From the NCBI GenBank assembly GCA_002256205.1, contig NKIW01000002.1, positions 124,001 to 188,000 of the forward strand: DNA of 64,000 nt, in the 5' to 3' direction. Made by a program: the position numbers and the translations under genes. The notes beneath the pieces were generated by a model. It saw only the letters and a list, made by a program, of their open reading frames with translations, was not told where the DNA came from and searched no databases. Source of the DNA: Rhizobiales bacterium PAR1 (lineage in GTDB: Bacteria > Pseudomonadota > Alphaproteobacteria > Rhizobiales > Beijerinckiaceae). Of the stretch, positions 49,546 through 57,699 are shown one piece after another; position 1 is the first letter of the stretch, and each line of letters starts with the position of its first letter.

Positions 49546-50634
49546 GTGAAAACAGATACCATCAGGCTTCTTCTCGTCCACGGGCATGATGCACCCCGTC
49601 AGGATATCCGTGCGATGCTGGCGCAGCGCTATGTCTTCGTGGAATGCTCGCTGGCGGAACTCCCGCAGTTCCACTGGAACAAGTCCCTCGGGCTGGTGAT
49701 CGATGCTCCCCTTGAAGCCGAGACCGATGTCCAGCGCATCATTCACGGTTGCCGGGCCGTGCCCAAGATCAATCCCGGCATTACCTTTCTCGTGGATCAG
49801 CTGGCCCGCCAGTACATGGTGCGGGCGCATGCTCTGGGCGCTGAAACCATCATCCCGCGCCCCTTGCAGGAGAGCACGGTCTTCACCGTGATTGACGACA
49901 TGCTGGTCCGGGCACGCAAGGACATCTGGTCCTCGCAATTCGGCGCCGAAGCCGCCGGACTTGTCGCCGGTACGGATGTCCTTGAAAATCTGTTCCAGTT
50001 CGCGGTTTCCGGGACCAAGCTCACCCAGTATGAACTCTATGATCGCGGTGACACCGTGATCGATACCCTCGCTGATACCGGTCTCGGCCGCTGGGTCGAG
50101 GCGGTGAAAGCGCACCACAGCCAGACCTTTCGCCATTCGCTGCTGGTCACCGGTGTCGCGGTGGGATTCGGGCAACACCTCGGGATGCGCCGCGATGATC
50201 TGCGGCGCCTCGCGGTCAGCGGGCTGGTGCATGATATCGGAAAGGCCGCCATTCCGCTGAGCCTGCTCGAAAAACCGGGCGCGCTCACGAAAGACGAGGT
50301 CGCGATCGTCCGCCAGCACACGACGCTCGGGCGGGATATCCTTTTGCGGCAGGGCGGTTTCACGCCCGAGATGATCGATGTAGTCACCCATCATCACGAA
50401 ATGCTCGATGGCTCCGGCTATCCCGACGGATTAGCTGGCAACGACATCAAGGATCTCGTCCGGGTCGTGACCATTTCGGATATCTTTGCCGCGCTGATCG
50501 AACAGCGCGCCTATAAGCTGCCGATGCCGAATGAGGTCGCCTACGCTCACCTAAGCAAAATGGAAGGCAAGCTCGACATGTCGCTGGTGGATGCCTTCCG
50601 TCCCATTGCGATGGAAACCCGTCTCGCAGCCTGA
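49546..50634 (+). CDS. HD-GYP domain protein with receiver-like N-terminus
   Basis: The protein has 362 residues from GTG 49546; GTG 49462 would add a hydrophobic stretch and is less likely. Residues 1-115 look like a divergent receiver domain. The C-terminal HD-GYP domain has LVHDIGKAAIP (His229-Asp230), HHHEMLDGSGYPDGL (282-296) and VVTISDIFAALIE. HD-GYP proteins degrade cyclic di-GMP, so this pairs logically with the divergent PilZ gene. The GYP reads GSGYP, which is intact. Enzyme activity is inferred. Confidence 0.92.
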   Translation: MKTDTIRLLLVHGHDAPRQDIRAMLAQRYVFVECSLAELPQFHWNKSLGLVIDAPLEAETDVQRIIHGCRAVPKINPGITFLVDQLARQYMVRAHALGAETIIPRPLQESTVFTVIDDMLVRARKDIWSSQFGAEAAGLVAGTDVLENLFQFAVSGTKLTQYELYDRGDTVIDTLADTGLGRWVEAVKAHHSQTFRHSLLVTGVAVGFGQHLGMRRDDLRRLAVSGLVHDIGKAAIPLSLLEKPGALTKDEVAIVRQHTTLGRDILLRQGGFTPEMIDVVTHHHEMLDGSGYPDGLAGNDIKDLVRVVTISDIFAALIEQRAYKLPMPNEVAYAHLSKMEGKLDMSLVDAFRPIAMETRLAA

Positions 50635-50674
50635 CGAACGCGCGGCCTAAGGGCTGTGCCGTCCGGTCAATACA

Positions 50675-51067
50675 TCAGGGCGAGGGTTGCCGGATGAACT
50701 CAGCCGTCACCGGATGCAAGAAGAAATCCCTTATCTGACCCGCACGGTCGCGCGTGGAAACCGCATAACATTTGTCGTCGACCATCCGGATCTGGACGAG
50801 ATCAAACCCGCGCTGTTTGAGAATAAGCTCGACCTCAACGACGGAAAGCCATGATGTCCGGGGTTGCGCCGGACAGAAGGGGTGCGGTCCCGTCGGCGCG
50901 ACAACAGCGGGGGTGGCCATCCGGGGCGAGAGAACGCCGGGCAGGATCGGGCGGGCCGTCTTCTCTTCGGGATTCATTGTCCGCAGCACGATGAATCCGC
51001 CAATGCCGGCGAGAAGACCAAGGAGCGCGCTCATGCGCAAGGTTGTCCATGGGAGACGCGAGAGCAT
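50675..51067 (-). CDS. Membrane-anchored PepSY-like small protein
   Basis: The protein has 130 residues from ATG 51067. One membrane helix (about 11-27, MSALLGLLAGIGGFIVL) is followed by a Pro-rich linker, then a small alpha/beta domain: WLSVVEVELILKQRGFDLVQ, IRMVDDKCYAVSTRDRAG and FFLHPVTAEFI. The pattern of helix, two strands and a terminal VxPxTxEF resembles PepSY domains, which inhibit peptidases. A protease partner is not visible. Family assignment is tentative. Confidence 0.7.
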   Translation of the reverse strand: MLSRLPWTTLRMSALLGLLAGIGGFIVLRTMNPEEKTARPILPGVLSPRMATPAVVAPTGPHPFCPAQPRTSWLSVVEVELILKQRGFDLVQIRMVDDKCYAVSTRDRAGQIRDFFLHPVTAEFIRQPSP

Positions 51068-51249
51068 GACAATCCTGAAGTTGAATTCACATAAAATACA
51101 ACTCTAGATTGTTTTTCTTAAGACTGCTTTACCACCCTTCCCCGCCGACGCCGCTCTCCCCCTCAAAACCGTGATTTGACGCCAGAATTTCCCACGCGCA
51201 TGCTTCGGGGCAGTTGCGCCTGTCATTCAATGCATGAGGGAGAATCCCA
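51068..51249. other. Divergent gap between PepSY-like and Cys-rich genes
   Basis: The 182 bases include AT-rich text (CATAAAATACAACTCTAGATT, read in part at 51090-51110) likely to hold promoters for the PepSY-like gene, and GGAGA at 51239-51243 as the ribosome binding site of the Cys-rich gene. No gene is visible. Confidence 0.4.
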
Positions 51250-51552
51250 ATGCCGTGTTCAGGACGTTTTGCCACTTCGTGTGCCGGATCTTTAACACTC
51301 GGGATCTTGATCAGCGGCCTTTTGTCCCTGACGGTTCGTGCGGCCGATCATCGGCACTTGCCGCTCGCATTTGCAACGCCGGCAGAAGCCGAGCACGCGC
51401 AAAATCACCCGGAATGCACGTGTCGCGCTGCAGGCCAGAGCCATCCGCTTGGCGCGCAAATCTGCCTGACGGGAAGTCAGCTCTTCCGCTGTTCCATGGA
51501 CCAGAACGTCACGTCGTGGAAACCGCTTGGTACACCCTGCCCGCAAAGCTGA
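51250..51552 (+). CDS. Small secreted Cys-rich protein of unknown function
   Basis: The protein has 100 residues from ATG 51250 with a GGAGA site. A signal peptide (about 1-31, GLLSLTVRA) is followed by a His/Ala-rich stretch and a compact Cys-rich tail: CTCRAAGQSHPLGAQICLTG, then RCSMDQNVTSW and a final Cys. Similar CxC...MxQNVTSW tails occur in rhizobial hypothetical proteins as I recall. Five cysteines in the tail suggest disulphides or a metal site. Function unknown. Confidence 0.75.
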   Translation: MPCSGRFATSCAGSLTLGILISGLLSLTVRAADHRHLPLAFATPAEAEHAQNHPECTCRAAGQSHPLGAQICLTGSQLFRCSMDQNVTSWKPLGTPCPQS

Positions 51553-51699
51553 TGCGGGCGGAAACGGGGCCAAAAGCATTTTCAATACAAAGTGGATGCC
51601 TCAAGGCGATTGCAAAGCCTTCGCTTGGATTTGCATGAAAAAATGCGATAAAACAGGCAGATTGAACGACCGACCTTTTCAATCAGATCGGATACCGTT

Positions 51700-51783
51700 C
51701 TACAACAGCCCGAACGCAATCGCGGCCAACAGGCCGAAGGACGCTGCAAACGCCAGATAGTCCAGTCGAAGGGCTACGCTCAT
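51700..51783 (-). CDS. 27-residue single-span membrane protein
   Basis: ATG 51783 is preceded by GGGAGG with 6-base spacing, an ideal ribosome binding site. The 27 residues start MSVALRLDYLAFAASFGLLA and end in AFGLL, forming one hydrophobic helix with a short charged N-terminus. The frame is closed by TAG at 51700-51702. No known family comes to mind beyond similar small rhizobial hypothetical proteins. Such peptides often stabilise or regulate larger membrane complexes, but that is inference. It is too short for most gene callers. Confidence 0.68.
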   Translation of the reverse strand: MSVALRLDYLAFAASFGLLAAIAFGLL

Positions 51784-51930
51784 GGTCGACCTCCCTTGGT
51801 CCGAGACAAGAGAAGTTTATGCTTCCTTAAGATTTTGGCAACGGCCATTCGTGGGGATGTTGCGGAAAGGTTAATGGGTATTTTCCGCAATCGTCTCACT
51901 TTAAGGCAGTTTGATCAGGCCTTGGAAACC

Positions 51931-53187
51931 TCAGCTTTTCGCCAGCGCCGCCTCGAGGTACGCCCCAGCCGCCAGCGCGCGGTGATCCTCGCCGAAGGCG
52001 GCAATCACCTGCACACCTACCGGCAGGCCTTCGGCGCTGCGATAGCCCGGCACATTGACCGCCGGCAGCCCGAGCAGCGTCACCAGCTTGTTGAACTGCG
52101 GATTGCCGGTGCTTTCGACCCCCGGCGCCCCCCCCGGCGCGGAGAAAGTCAGTAGGGCATCAATGGGCTCGAAAACGCCAAAACACGCCTTGCGGGCGCG
52201 ATGCGCCACCCCGCGCGCCTCGTCGTAGTCCTCGATCGGAATCGCCGCGCCCTCATCAAGAAGGTCGCGCAGGATCGGCGACAGCTTGTCGCGCCCGTGG
52301 CGATGTTCGTAGCTCAGCGAAACGGCGCCTTCATAATTGTTGATGATGCGATGTGCAGCATGCGCCTCGGCAAAAACCGCCGGCAGATCAACCTCGACCA
52401 CCTTTGCACCGGCCTTTTCGAGCGCGCGGATCGCCGCCGTCAGCGCGGCCTCTGCTTCCGACTCGGCTGCGCCGGCAAAGGCGAAACGCGAGACGCCGAA
52501 GGTCGGCGCTCCGAAATCCTGTCCGTCGACCCGCAACGCGCGACCTGAGACCGCCGCCAGCCCGAAAGCGACATCGATCACTCGCGCGCCGAACACGCCG
52601 AGCGTATCAAGGAGCGGCGCGAAAGGTTTGACGCCAGTCATCGGCAAGAGGCGATAGGACGGCTTGATCGCCGCGACACCGCAGAAACTCGCCGGGCGGA
52701 TCACCGAACCACCGGTCTGGGTACCATAGGCGAGCGGCATCAACCCTGCCGCGACGCCAGCCGCCGAACCGGACGAAGACCCGCCCGGCGTATGCGCGGG
52801 ATCATGCGGGTTGAGTGTCGGCGGGGGATTGAGAAAGGCAAATTCGGTCGTCACCGTCTTGCCGAGGAGGATGCCATCGGCGTCCTCGGTCATCACGACG
52901 ATCGGTGCGTCTGCCTTGGGCTTGTAACCCTTGTAGAGAGGAGAACCGAACTGGGTTGGCATCCGCGCGGTGTCGATGATGTCCTTCACGCCCACCGGCA
53001 GGCCGTAAAGCCCGCCCTTGGGTTGAAGATGCGCCGCACGGGTCCGCGCGCCATCAAGATCGAGGTGCGCGAAGGCATGGATATCAAAGGGCTGTGAGGC
53101 AATCGCCTCGGCACAGAGTTCCACCAGCGCAGACGGGGTGAGATCACCGGCCTCAACCGCTTCGGCAAGATCAAGCGCACGCATCAT
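51931..53187 (-). CDS. Amidase signature-family amidase
   Basis: The protein has 418 residues from ATG 53187 (or 53184). The Ser-cisSer-Lys core is visible: catalytic Lys in PVGVKDIIDTA, HTPGGSSSGSAAGVAAGLMP, and GTQTGGSVIRPASFCGV. A C-terminal LLGLPAVNVPGY block completes the fold. It hydrolyses an amide; the substrate is unknown. The start overlaps the stop of the DUF2798 gene (ATGATG over TGA), so the two are coupled. Confidence 0.95.
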   Translation of the reverse strand: MMRALDLAEAVEAGDLTPSALVELCAEAIASQPFDIHAFAHLDLDGARTRAAHLQPKGGLYGLPVGVKDIIDTARMPTQFGSPLYKGYKPKADAPIVVMTEDADGILLGKTVTTEFAFLNPPPTLNPHDPAHTPGGSSSGSAAGVAAGLMPLAYGTQTGGSVIRPASFCGVAAIKPSYRLLPMTGVKPFAPLLDTLGVFGARVIDVAFGLAAVSGRALRVDGQDFGAPTFGVSRFAFAGAAESEAEAALTAAIRALEKAGAKVVEVDLPAVFAEAHAAHRIINNYEGAVSLSYEHRHGRDKLSPILRDLLDEGAAIPIEDYDEARGVAHRARKACFGVFEPIDALLTFSAPGGAPGVESTGNPQFNKLVTLLGLPAVNVPGYRSAEGLPVGVQVIAAFGEDHRALAAGAYLEAALAKS

Positions 53188-53420
53188 ATTTTGGGTCCAT
53201 CCATCTTGGCGATAATCCAGGCGGTGCCACGTCGAGCCAACGGCGAAGCGATCAGCGCCGCGCAATAGGCCAGCGGCCAGGCGATGACGAACGCTTTCAT
53301 CCACTTGGCAAGGAAATCGGCCGGAAAACCGATGTTGAGATAGGTGACGACGGCAGTCATGAGAAAAGCCATGACGCCGGAGAGCAGCGCCGGGAAAATG
53401 AAGCGCGCCTTGCCTTCCAT
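53184..53420 (-). CDS. DUF2798 small membrane protein
   Basis: The protein has 78 residues from ATG 53420, with GGAG upstream. Two helices are visible: FIFPALLSGVMAFLMTAVVT and KAFVIAWPLAYCAALIASPL. The loop reads YLNIGFPADFLAKW, the DUF2798 hallmark. Function unknown. It is translationally coupled to the amidase, which is an uncommon pairing. Confidence 0.88.
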   Translation of the reverse strand: MEGKARFIFPALLSGVMAFLMTAVVTYLNIGFPADFLAKWMKAFVIAWPLAYCAALIASPLARRGTAWIIAKMDGPKI

Positions 53421-53461
53421 GAGAGAACTCCGGGGGAATGAAGAGAGCTGTTGGAAGCACA

Positions 53462-53500
53462 TTAACCTCTTCCTAACCCTTTCACTTAACGGAAGGTTAC
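53462..53500. promoter_or_regulatory. CtrA-like motif pair in DUF2798/extensin divergent promoter
   Basis: TTAA-N7-CTAA (53462-53476) and TTAA-N7-TTAC (53486-53500) are each one base from the CtrA box TTAA-N7-TTAA. They lie between two divergent envelope genes. AT content makes chance matches possible. Confidence 0.4.
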
Positions 53501-53523
53501 CGCCTTCGCGTCATTTTTAGCGA

Positions 53524-54741
53524 ATGTTGCGTTTTGATCATCCCTTTGCGGCGAGAGCCCGCCTGTCGCGTGCCTTGCTCGCCCTGACGAGCGTTGGCGT
53601 TCTCCTCTCGGGCTGCGGCTTCATCCGCACGGAGCCGCGCGAACCCTGGCGCGCCGAGGCGGAACTCGCCTGCATGCGCTCGGGCATCGTCAAGGAAAGC
53701 GCCTATATCCGCCCGACGAAACCCATCGAAGGCCCCGGCCCCTGCGGCACCGATCTGCCGCTGAAAGTCTCCGCCTTCCAGAACGATCAGCAATCCGTCG
53801 CGCTGGCGCTCGCCTCGACGGGATCGCCACCGCCGGGTTTTGCGGCCGGCTTCGTCAATCTCACGGTTCTCAAACCTGAAGCGACCATGGGCTGCCCGAT
53901 GGTCGCCTGGACCGATGATTGGGTCGTGACCGCCGTGCAGCCCGCCGCGATGTCGTGGTTCGGGCAGGGCGTGAAAGAAATCCGCACTGCCGGCGCCTAT
54001 GCCTGCCGGCGCCGTAATCATAATCCGAACGCGCGGCTCTCCGAGCACGCCTATGGCAACGCGATCGATGTGATGAGCTTTGTTTTCAACGATGGTTATG
54101 TCGTCACGGTGAAGGGCGGCTGGAAAGGCACGGAACAGGAGCAGGGCTTCCTGCGAGATGTGCTGCACGGCGCCTGCCGACGCTTCAAGACCGTGCTTGG
54201 GCCGGGTTCAAACGCACTGCATTACGACCATTTCCATCTCGATCTTGCCCATCACGATGCGCGCGGCCAGCGCCGGTATTGCAACCCGGATGTCGCCGCG
54301 CCGCAGCGCCCCGCACCGGGAACCTTCGGGCCGGGCGTCAACCCCTGGGGCGGACCACAGAATCCGCTGGCCTATAACCAGCAGCCTGCATCCGGCTATC
54401 AGCAGCAGATGGCCAATGGCGCAGCGTATAACCGCCCGCCGCTGCCCGCCACGACGCCCCTTCCCGCCGCCAACAGCGGGATGTTGCAGCCGCGTCCGCG
54501 CTTCGAACAACGAAACCCTGATGCCGACGCCGATGGGCGCATGGAGAACGAGGTCGAGCCGGACTTCGATCCCAAGCAGTTTGACATCACTACCGGCTCG
54601 ATCCCCGATCTGCCACGCCCGCGCGGCGAAGCCGCCCCATCGCGCACGGTCGATGCGCCAGCCTCCGCGCCCCGCCCGACGCCACGCCACTCGCCGCCGA
54701 CAGGCACCATGCGGATTCCGGAAAGCCCCAAGGGCAACTGA
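53524..54741 (+). CDS. Extensin-family lipoprotein
   Basis: The protein has 405 residues. A lipobox (VGVLLSGC, Cys31) predicts a lipoprotein. The domain has PGPCGTDLPLKVSAF, ACRRRNHNPNARLSEHAYGN with the zinc-type SxHxxGxAxD motif, and HYDHFHLDLAHHD. These are the extensin-like C-terminal family (PF06904), related to M15 peptidases. The last 130 residues are a Pro/Gln-rich tail. A peptidoglycan-modifying role is likely. It resembles the 37-kb M15-like protein in design. Confidence 0.92.
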   Translation: MLRFDHPFAARARLSRALLALTSVGVLLSGCGFIRTEPREPWRAEAELACMRSGIVKESAYIRPTKPIEGPGPCGTDLPLKVSAFQNDQQSVALALASTGSPPPGFAAGFVNLTVLKPEATMGCPMVAWTDDWVVTAVQPAAMSWFGQGVKEIRTAGAYACRRRNHNPNARLSEHAYGNAIDVMSFVFNDGYVVTVKGGWKGTEQEQGFLRDVLHGACRRFKTVLGPGSNALHYDHFHLDLAHHDARGQRRYCNPDVAAPQRPAPGTFGPGVNPWGGPQNPLAYNQQPASGYQQQMANGAAYNRPPLPATTPLPAANSGMLQPRPRFEQRNPDADADGRMENEVEPDFDPKQFDITTGSIPDLPRPRGEAAPSRTVDAPASAPRPTPRHSPPTGTMRIPESPKGN

Positions 54742-54878
54742 CCGGCGAGGCGCAGCGCCCGAAGTGCAGGGAATTCGCCACAGCGGACGGATTTTCCCAC
54801 TCTCTTGCGCCTGATTGCTTGACCGCAGGGCCAAGCAGCGCGAAACGTTCTTAACCATGCCATCCGCAGGAGAGAACG

Positions 54879-55358
54879 ATGCGCGCCCTATCTCTGTCTC
54901 AGCTCACGAAAACCGGCCTCGCTCTGGCTGTTTCGCTGGCTGCGTTGGCCGTTCCCTCTCTGGCGCGCGAGGAAATCCCCGCCGAGCAGCGTTTTTACGG
55001 CTCACAGCCCTACTACGGGTATGATGCCGATCTTGCCGCCTGCGATTCGAGCGCGGTGCTGGAGAAAATCCGCGATCGCTTCTCCACCGTCGAGAAGCGC
55101 TTCTGGAACTCGGATGCCGAGATCGTTGCGATTGAGCAGGTCAAACAGGCGGCCTTCCGCCCGCATGGCCTCGACCTCATTCCGCGCCGCTATTGTCAGG
55201 CGGTCGCCACCATGTCGAATGCGCGCAAACTGAAGCTGCGCTACGCGATCATCGAAGGCGCAGGAATCACCGGCTTGCCGGATGGCATCCAGTATTGCCT
55301 TGAGGGCTATGATCGCAACCATACCGCCATGGGCGGCTGCAACCGTCTCGACCGCTGA
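54879..55358 (+). CDS. Conserved exported protein of unknown function
   Basis: The protein has 159 residues. A signal peptide ends near LAVPSLA. The mature domain has YDADLAACDSSAVLEKIRDR, EKRFWNSDAEIVAIEQVK, LIPRRYCQAVATMSNARK and a terminal CLEGYDRNHTAMGGC. Four cysteines are spread so as to form two disulphides. I recall conserved rhizobial homologues without assigned function. Its TGA overlaps the ATG of the RNase T2 gene (TGATG), so the two are coupled. Confidence 0.82.
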   Translation: MRALSLSQLTKTGLALAVSLAALAVPSLAREEIPAEQRFYGSQPYYGYDADLAACDSSAVLEKIRDRFSTVEKRFWNSDAEIVAIEQVKQAAFRPHGLDLIPRRYCQAVATMSNARKLKLRYAIIEGAGITGLPDGIQYCLEGYDRNHTAMGGCNRLDR

Positions 55359-56029
55359 TGTCCCGCGCGCTCCTTCTGTTGCTGGCATGGCTCATCGCCA
55401 GTCCGGCTTCGGCTCAATCGCGTTATGGCCAATCGGGCGAGGACCGTGGCGCCCCGATGGGGCGCTTTGATTTCTACGTTCTCGCGCTGTCGTGGTCCGC
55501 GACCTTCTGCGAGACGACCGGCAAGCGCCGCAGCTCCACGCAATGCGAAACCGGAAAAAATCCCGGCTTTGTCGTGCATGGCCTCTGGCCGCAGTATGAG
55601 CGCGGCTACCCCTCTTTTTGCACCCCCGGCGGACGTAACCCGAGCCAGAACGCGATGGATGTCGGCATGCGTGTCTATCCCGAAGCGGGCCTGGCGCGCC
55701 ACGAATGGCAAAAGCACGGCACCTGCTCGGGAGAAAGCCCCGCGGGCTATTTCAACGCGGCCGGTACGGCGCGTGCCCGTGTGACGATCCCGAAGCAACT
55801 CGCTTCACCCGAGAGCGATCAGCGCATGAGCATCGTCGAAATCGAGCGCGCCTTCGCCCTCGCCAATCAGGGCCTTCGCCCCGATATGATGGCCGTGACC
55901 TGCAAGCGCGGCATGATCGAGGAAGTCCGGATCTGCATGACGCGCGATCTGCGCTCGTTTCGCCCGTGCGATGAAGTCAGCCGCGATTCGTGCCGCGTGC
56001 GCGACGTGATTGTTCCGGCAGCGCGATAA
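55358..56029 (+). CDS. Ribonuclease T2-family exported RNase
   Basis: The protein has 223 residues. A signal peptide ends SPASA. Both catalytic segments are present: CAS I FVVHGLWPQ (His74) and CAS II ARHEWQKHGTC (His115, Glu116, His120). Cysteines pair as in the family. It degrades RNA to 3'-nucleotides through cyclic intermediates in the periplasm, like RNase I. It is coupled to an exported unknown upstream, and rlmJ follows 14 bp downstream. Confidence 0.95.
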   Translation: MSRALLLLLAWLIASPASAQSRYGQSGEDRGAPMGRFDFYVLALSWSATFCETTGKRRSSTQCETGKNPGFVVHGLWPQYERGYPSFCTPGGRNPSQNAMDVGMRVYPEAGLARHEWQKHGTCSGESPAGYFNAAGTARARVTIPKQLASPESDQRMSIVEIERAFALANQGLRPDMMAVTCKRGMIEEVRICMTRDLRSFRPCDEVSRDSCRVRDVIVPAAR

Positions 56030-56043
56030 AGCGCCCGCGCAAC

Positions 56044-56886
56044 GTGAATTATCGCCATTCCTTCCACGCCGGAAATTTCGCCGACATCCTGAAGCATGTC
56101 GCGCTGATGCGCGTGCTGGCCCATCTCCGCCTGAAGGAGACGCCGTTTCGCGTCATCGATACCCATGCCGGTGCCGGGATGTATGACCTCAAGGGCGACG
56201 AAGCGTCCCGCACCGGCGAATGGATCGAAGGGATCGGACGGCTGCAAGGCAAGCGCCTCAGCGCGGCAGCGGAAGCGATTCTGGCGCCTTATCGTGAAGC
56301 CCTCGCCGCTCTGGCACCCTCCGGCGAGATTTATCCGGGCTCGCCCGCGCTGATCCAGCACGCCCTGCGCGCAGAGGATCGCGCCTCGTTCAACGAGCTC
56401 CACCCCGAGACCTGCAAACTCCTGAGACGGTCATTGCCGCGCGACGAACGCCTCGTGATCAATGAAATCGACGGCTATACCGCGTGGAAAGCGCAGGTGC
56501 CGCCGCGTGAACGGCGCGGGCTAGTGCTGATCGATCCGCCCTTCGAGAAGGACGACGAATTCGCCCGCATGGCCGACTATACCCGTGAAATGGCGCGGAA
56601 ATGGCCGACTGGTATCGCGATGCTCTGGTACCCGATCAAGAATGCGCGCGCGGTTGGCCGTTTTGAAGAGGCCCTGCAGACAAGCGGTTTTGCCAAACTG
56701 ATGATCGCCGAACTTCATGTCGATAACTCTGCCGAAGTGGGCCCGCTGGCGGCCTGCGGCATCGCCATTGCCAACCCGCCGTGGAAGCTGGCCGAGGAAT
56801 TGACCACGCTCCTACCTGAGCTCTCGGGCCTCCTTGCCCGACGCAAGGTCGCCCGTTGGCGGGTGGACTGGCTCGCCGGCCCCTGA
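56044..56886 (+). CDS. rlmJ: 23S rRNA (adenine(2030)-N(6))-methyltransferase RlmJ
   Basis: The protein has 280 residues from GTG 56044, giving the characteristic MNYRHSFHAGNFADILKH start. Further marks are FRVIDTHAGAGMYDL and the catalytic LVLIDPPFE motif. It methylates A2030 of 23S rRNA with SAM. It lies 14 bp after an RNase T2 gene on the same strand. Earlier in-frame ATGs would add an unrelated tail. Confidence 0.95.
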   Translation: MNYRHSFHAGNFADILKHVALMRVLAHLRLKETPFRVIDTHAGAGMYDLKGDEASRTGEWIEGIGRLQGKRLSAAAEAILAPYREALAALAPSGEIYPGSPALIQHALRAEDRASFNELHPETCKLLRRSLPRDERLVINEIDGYTAWKAQVPPRERRGLVLIDPPFEKDDEFARMADYTREMARKWPTGIAMLWYPIKNARAVGRFEEALQTSGFAKLMIAELHVDNSAEVGPLAACGIAIANPPWKLAEELTTLLPELSGLLARRKVARWRVDWLAGP

Positions 56887-56968
56887 ATCGCCTTGTGGCG
56901 AAACCGGCTTGCGTTGCCGGGCAGCCCGCGCAATCCTTGGCGACAATCGCACCTATTCAGGAATCGCC

Positions 56969-57577
56969 ATGCTCAAGCTTCGTTGGTCGCCCGCCTCTCC
57001 CTTCGCACGCAAGGTCCGGGTCGCAGCCCAGTTCACCGGACATACGGACAAGCTCGACCTCGTCACCGCCGACACCCTCAATCCGGAGGATCCGCTGCGC
57101 CGTGACAATCCGCTCGGCAAAATCCCTTGCCTCATTCTGGAGGATGGGACGACGCTTTACGACTCGCGCGTCATCGTCGAATTTCTTGATCACGAGGCCG
57201 GTGGCGGTAAGGTTCTCCCAGCCGACTGGAAAGGTCGCCTTGCGGCGCTCAAGCTTCAGGCCCTCGCCGACGGCATTCTCGATGCCGCTCTGCTTCAGCT
57301 CTATGAAGGCCGTTTCCGTCAGCCGGAAAAACATGAGCCGGGCTGGATAACTTATCAGGCGGGCAAGGTCGAGCGCGGTCTGGCGACCCTTGAAGCCAAC
57401 CCGCCGGCGATTACGGACGCGCCAGACATCGGCACCATCACGGTAGCCTGCATGCTCGAATGGATCGAATTCCGCTTTCCCGGCAGGACCGGCCCGAACT
57501 ATCCGGCACTGATGGCCTTTCTGGCCGCCTTCAACGCTAAATTCCCCGGCTTTGGCACCACCGCACCAAACGCCTGA
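56969..57577 (+). CDS. Glutathione S-transferase-family protein
   Basis: The protein has 202 residues from ATG 56969. The N-terminal thioredoxin-like fold has LRWSPASPFARKVRVAAQF, with NPLGKIPCLILEDGTTLYDSR containing the cis-Pro and the Glu/Asp-Ser glutathione site. An alpha-helical C-domain follows. The Ser in SPFARK could be the activating residue. Substrate unknown. A terminator follows the stop. Confidence 0.93.
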   Translation: MLKLRWSPASPFARKVRVAAQFTGHTDKLDLVTADTLNPEDPLRRDNPLGKIPCLILEDGTTLYDSRVIVEFLDHEAGGGKVLPADWKGRLAALKLQALADGILDAALLQLYEGRFRQPEKHEPGWITYQAGKVERGLATLEANPPAITDAPDIGTITVACMLEWIEFRFPGRTGPNYPALMAFLAAFNAKFPGFGTTAPNA

Positions 57578-57598
57578 TCGAGCGCAGAAGCGGACGCA

Positions 57599-57629
57599 AA
57601 AAAGGGCCCGGAATTCCCGGACCCTTTTT
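57599..57629. terminator. Bidirectional terminator between GST and OMP genes
   Basis: AAAAAGGG-C-CCGG-AATTC-CCGG-A-CCCTTTTT forms a stem with one mismatch (57607 with 57621). It has A and T tracts on both sides, serving the GST gene (+) and the converging barrel gene (-). Confidence 0.88.
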
Positions 57630-57699
57630 CGCCCCCCGATAGCGGGTGCACCGCCATCGAAACAAGGAACGCGGGCGCCCGAAGGCGCCCGGCGTGAAA

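Noticed and set aside
51568-51600. Possible third copy of the 44-bp palindrome
   Set aside because: Shares only the first half (GCATTTTC and AAAGTGG) and lacks the closing arm, so it was not listed as a copy.
51527-51760. 77-codon plus-strand frame after the Cys-rich gene
   Set aside because: Overlaps the Cys-rich gene, lacks a ribosome binding site and any family; the minus-strand 27-mer in the same stretch is better supported.
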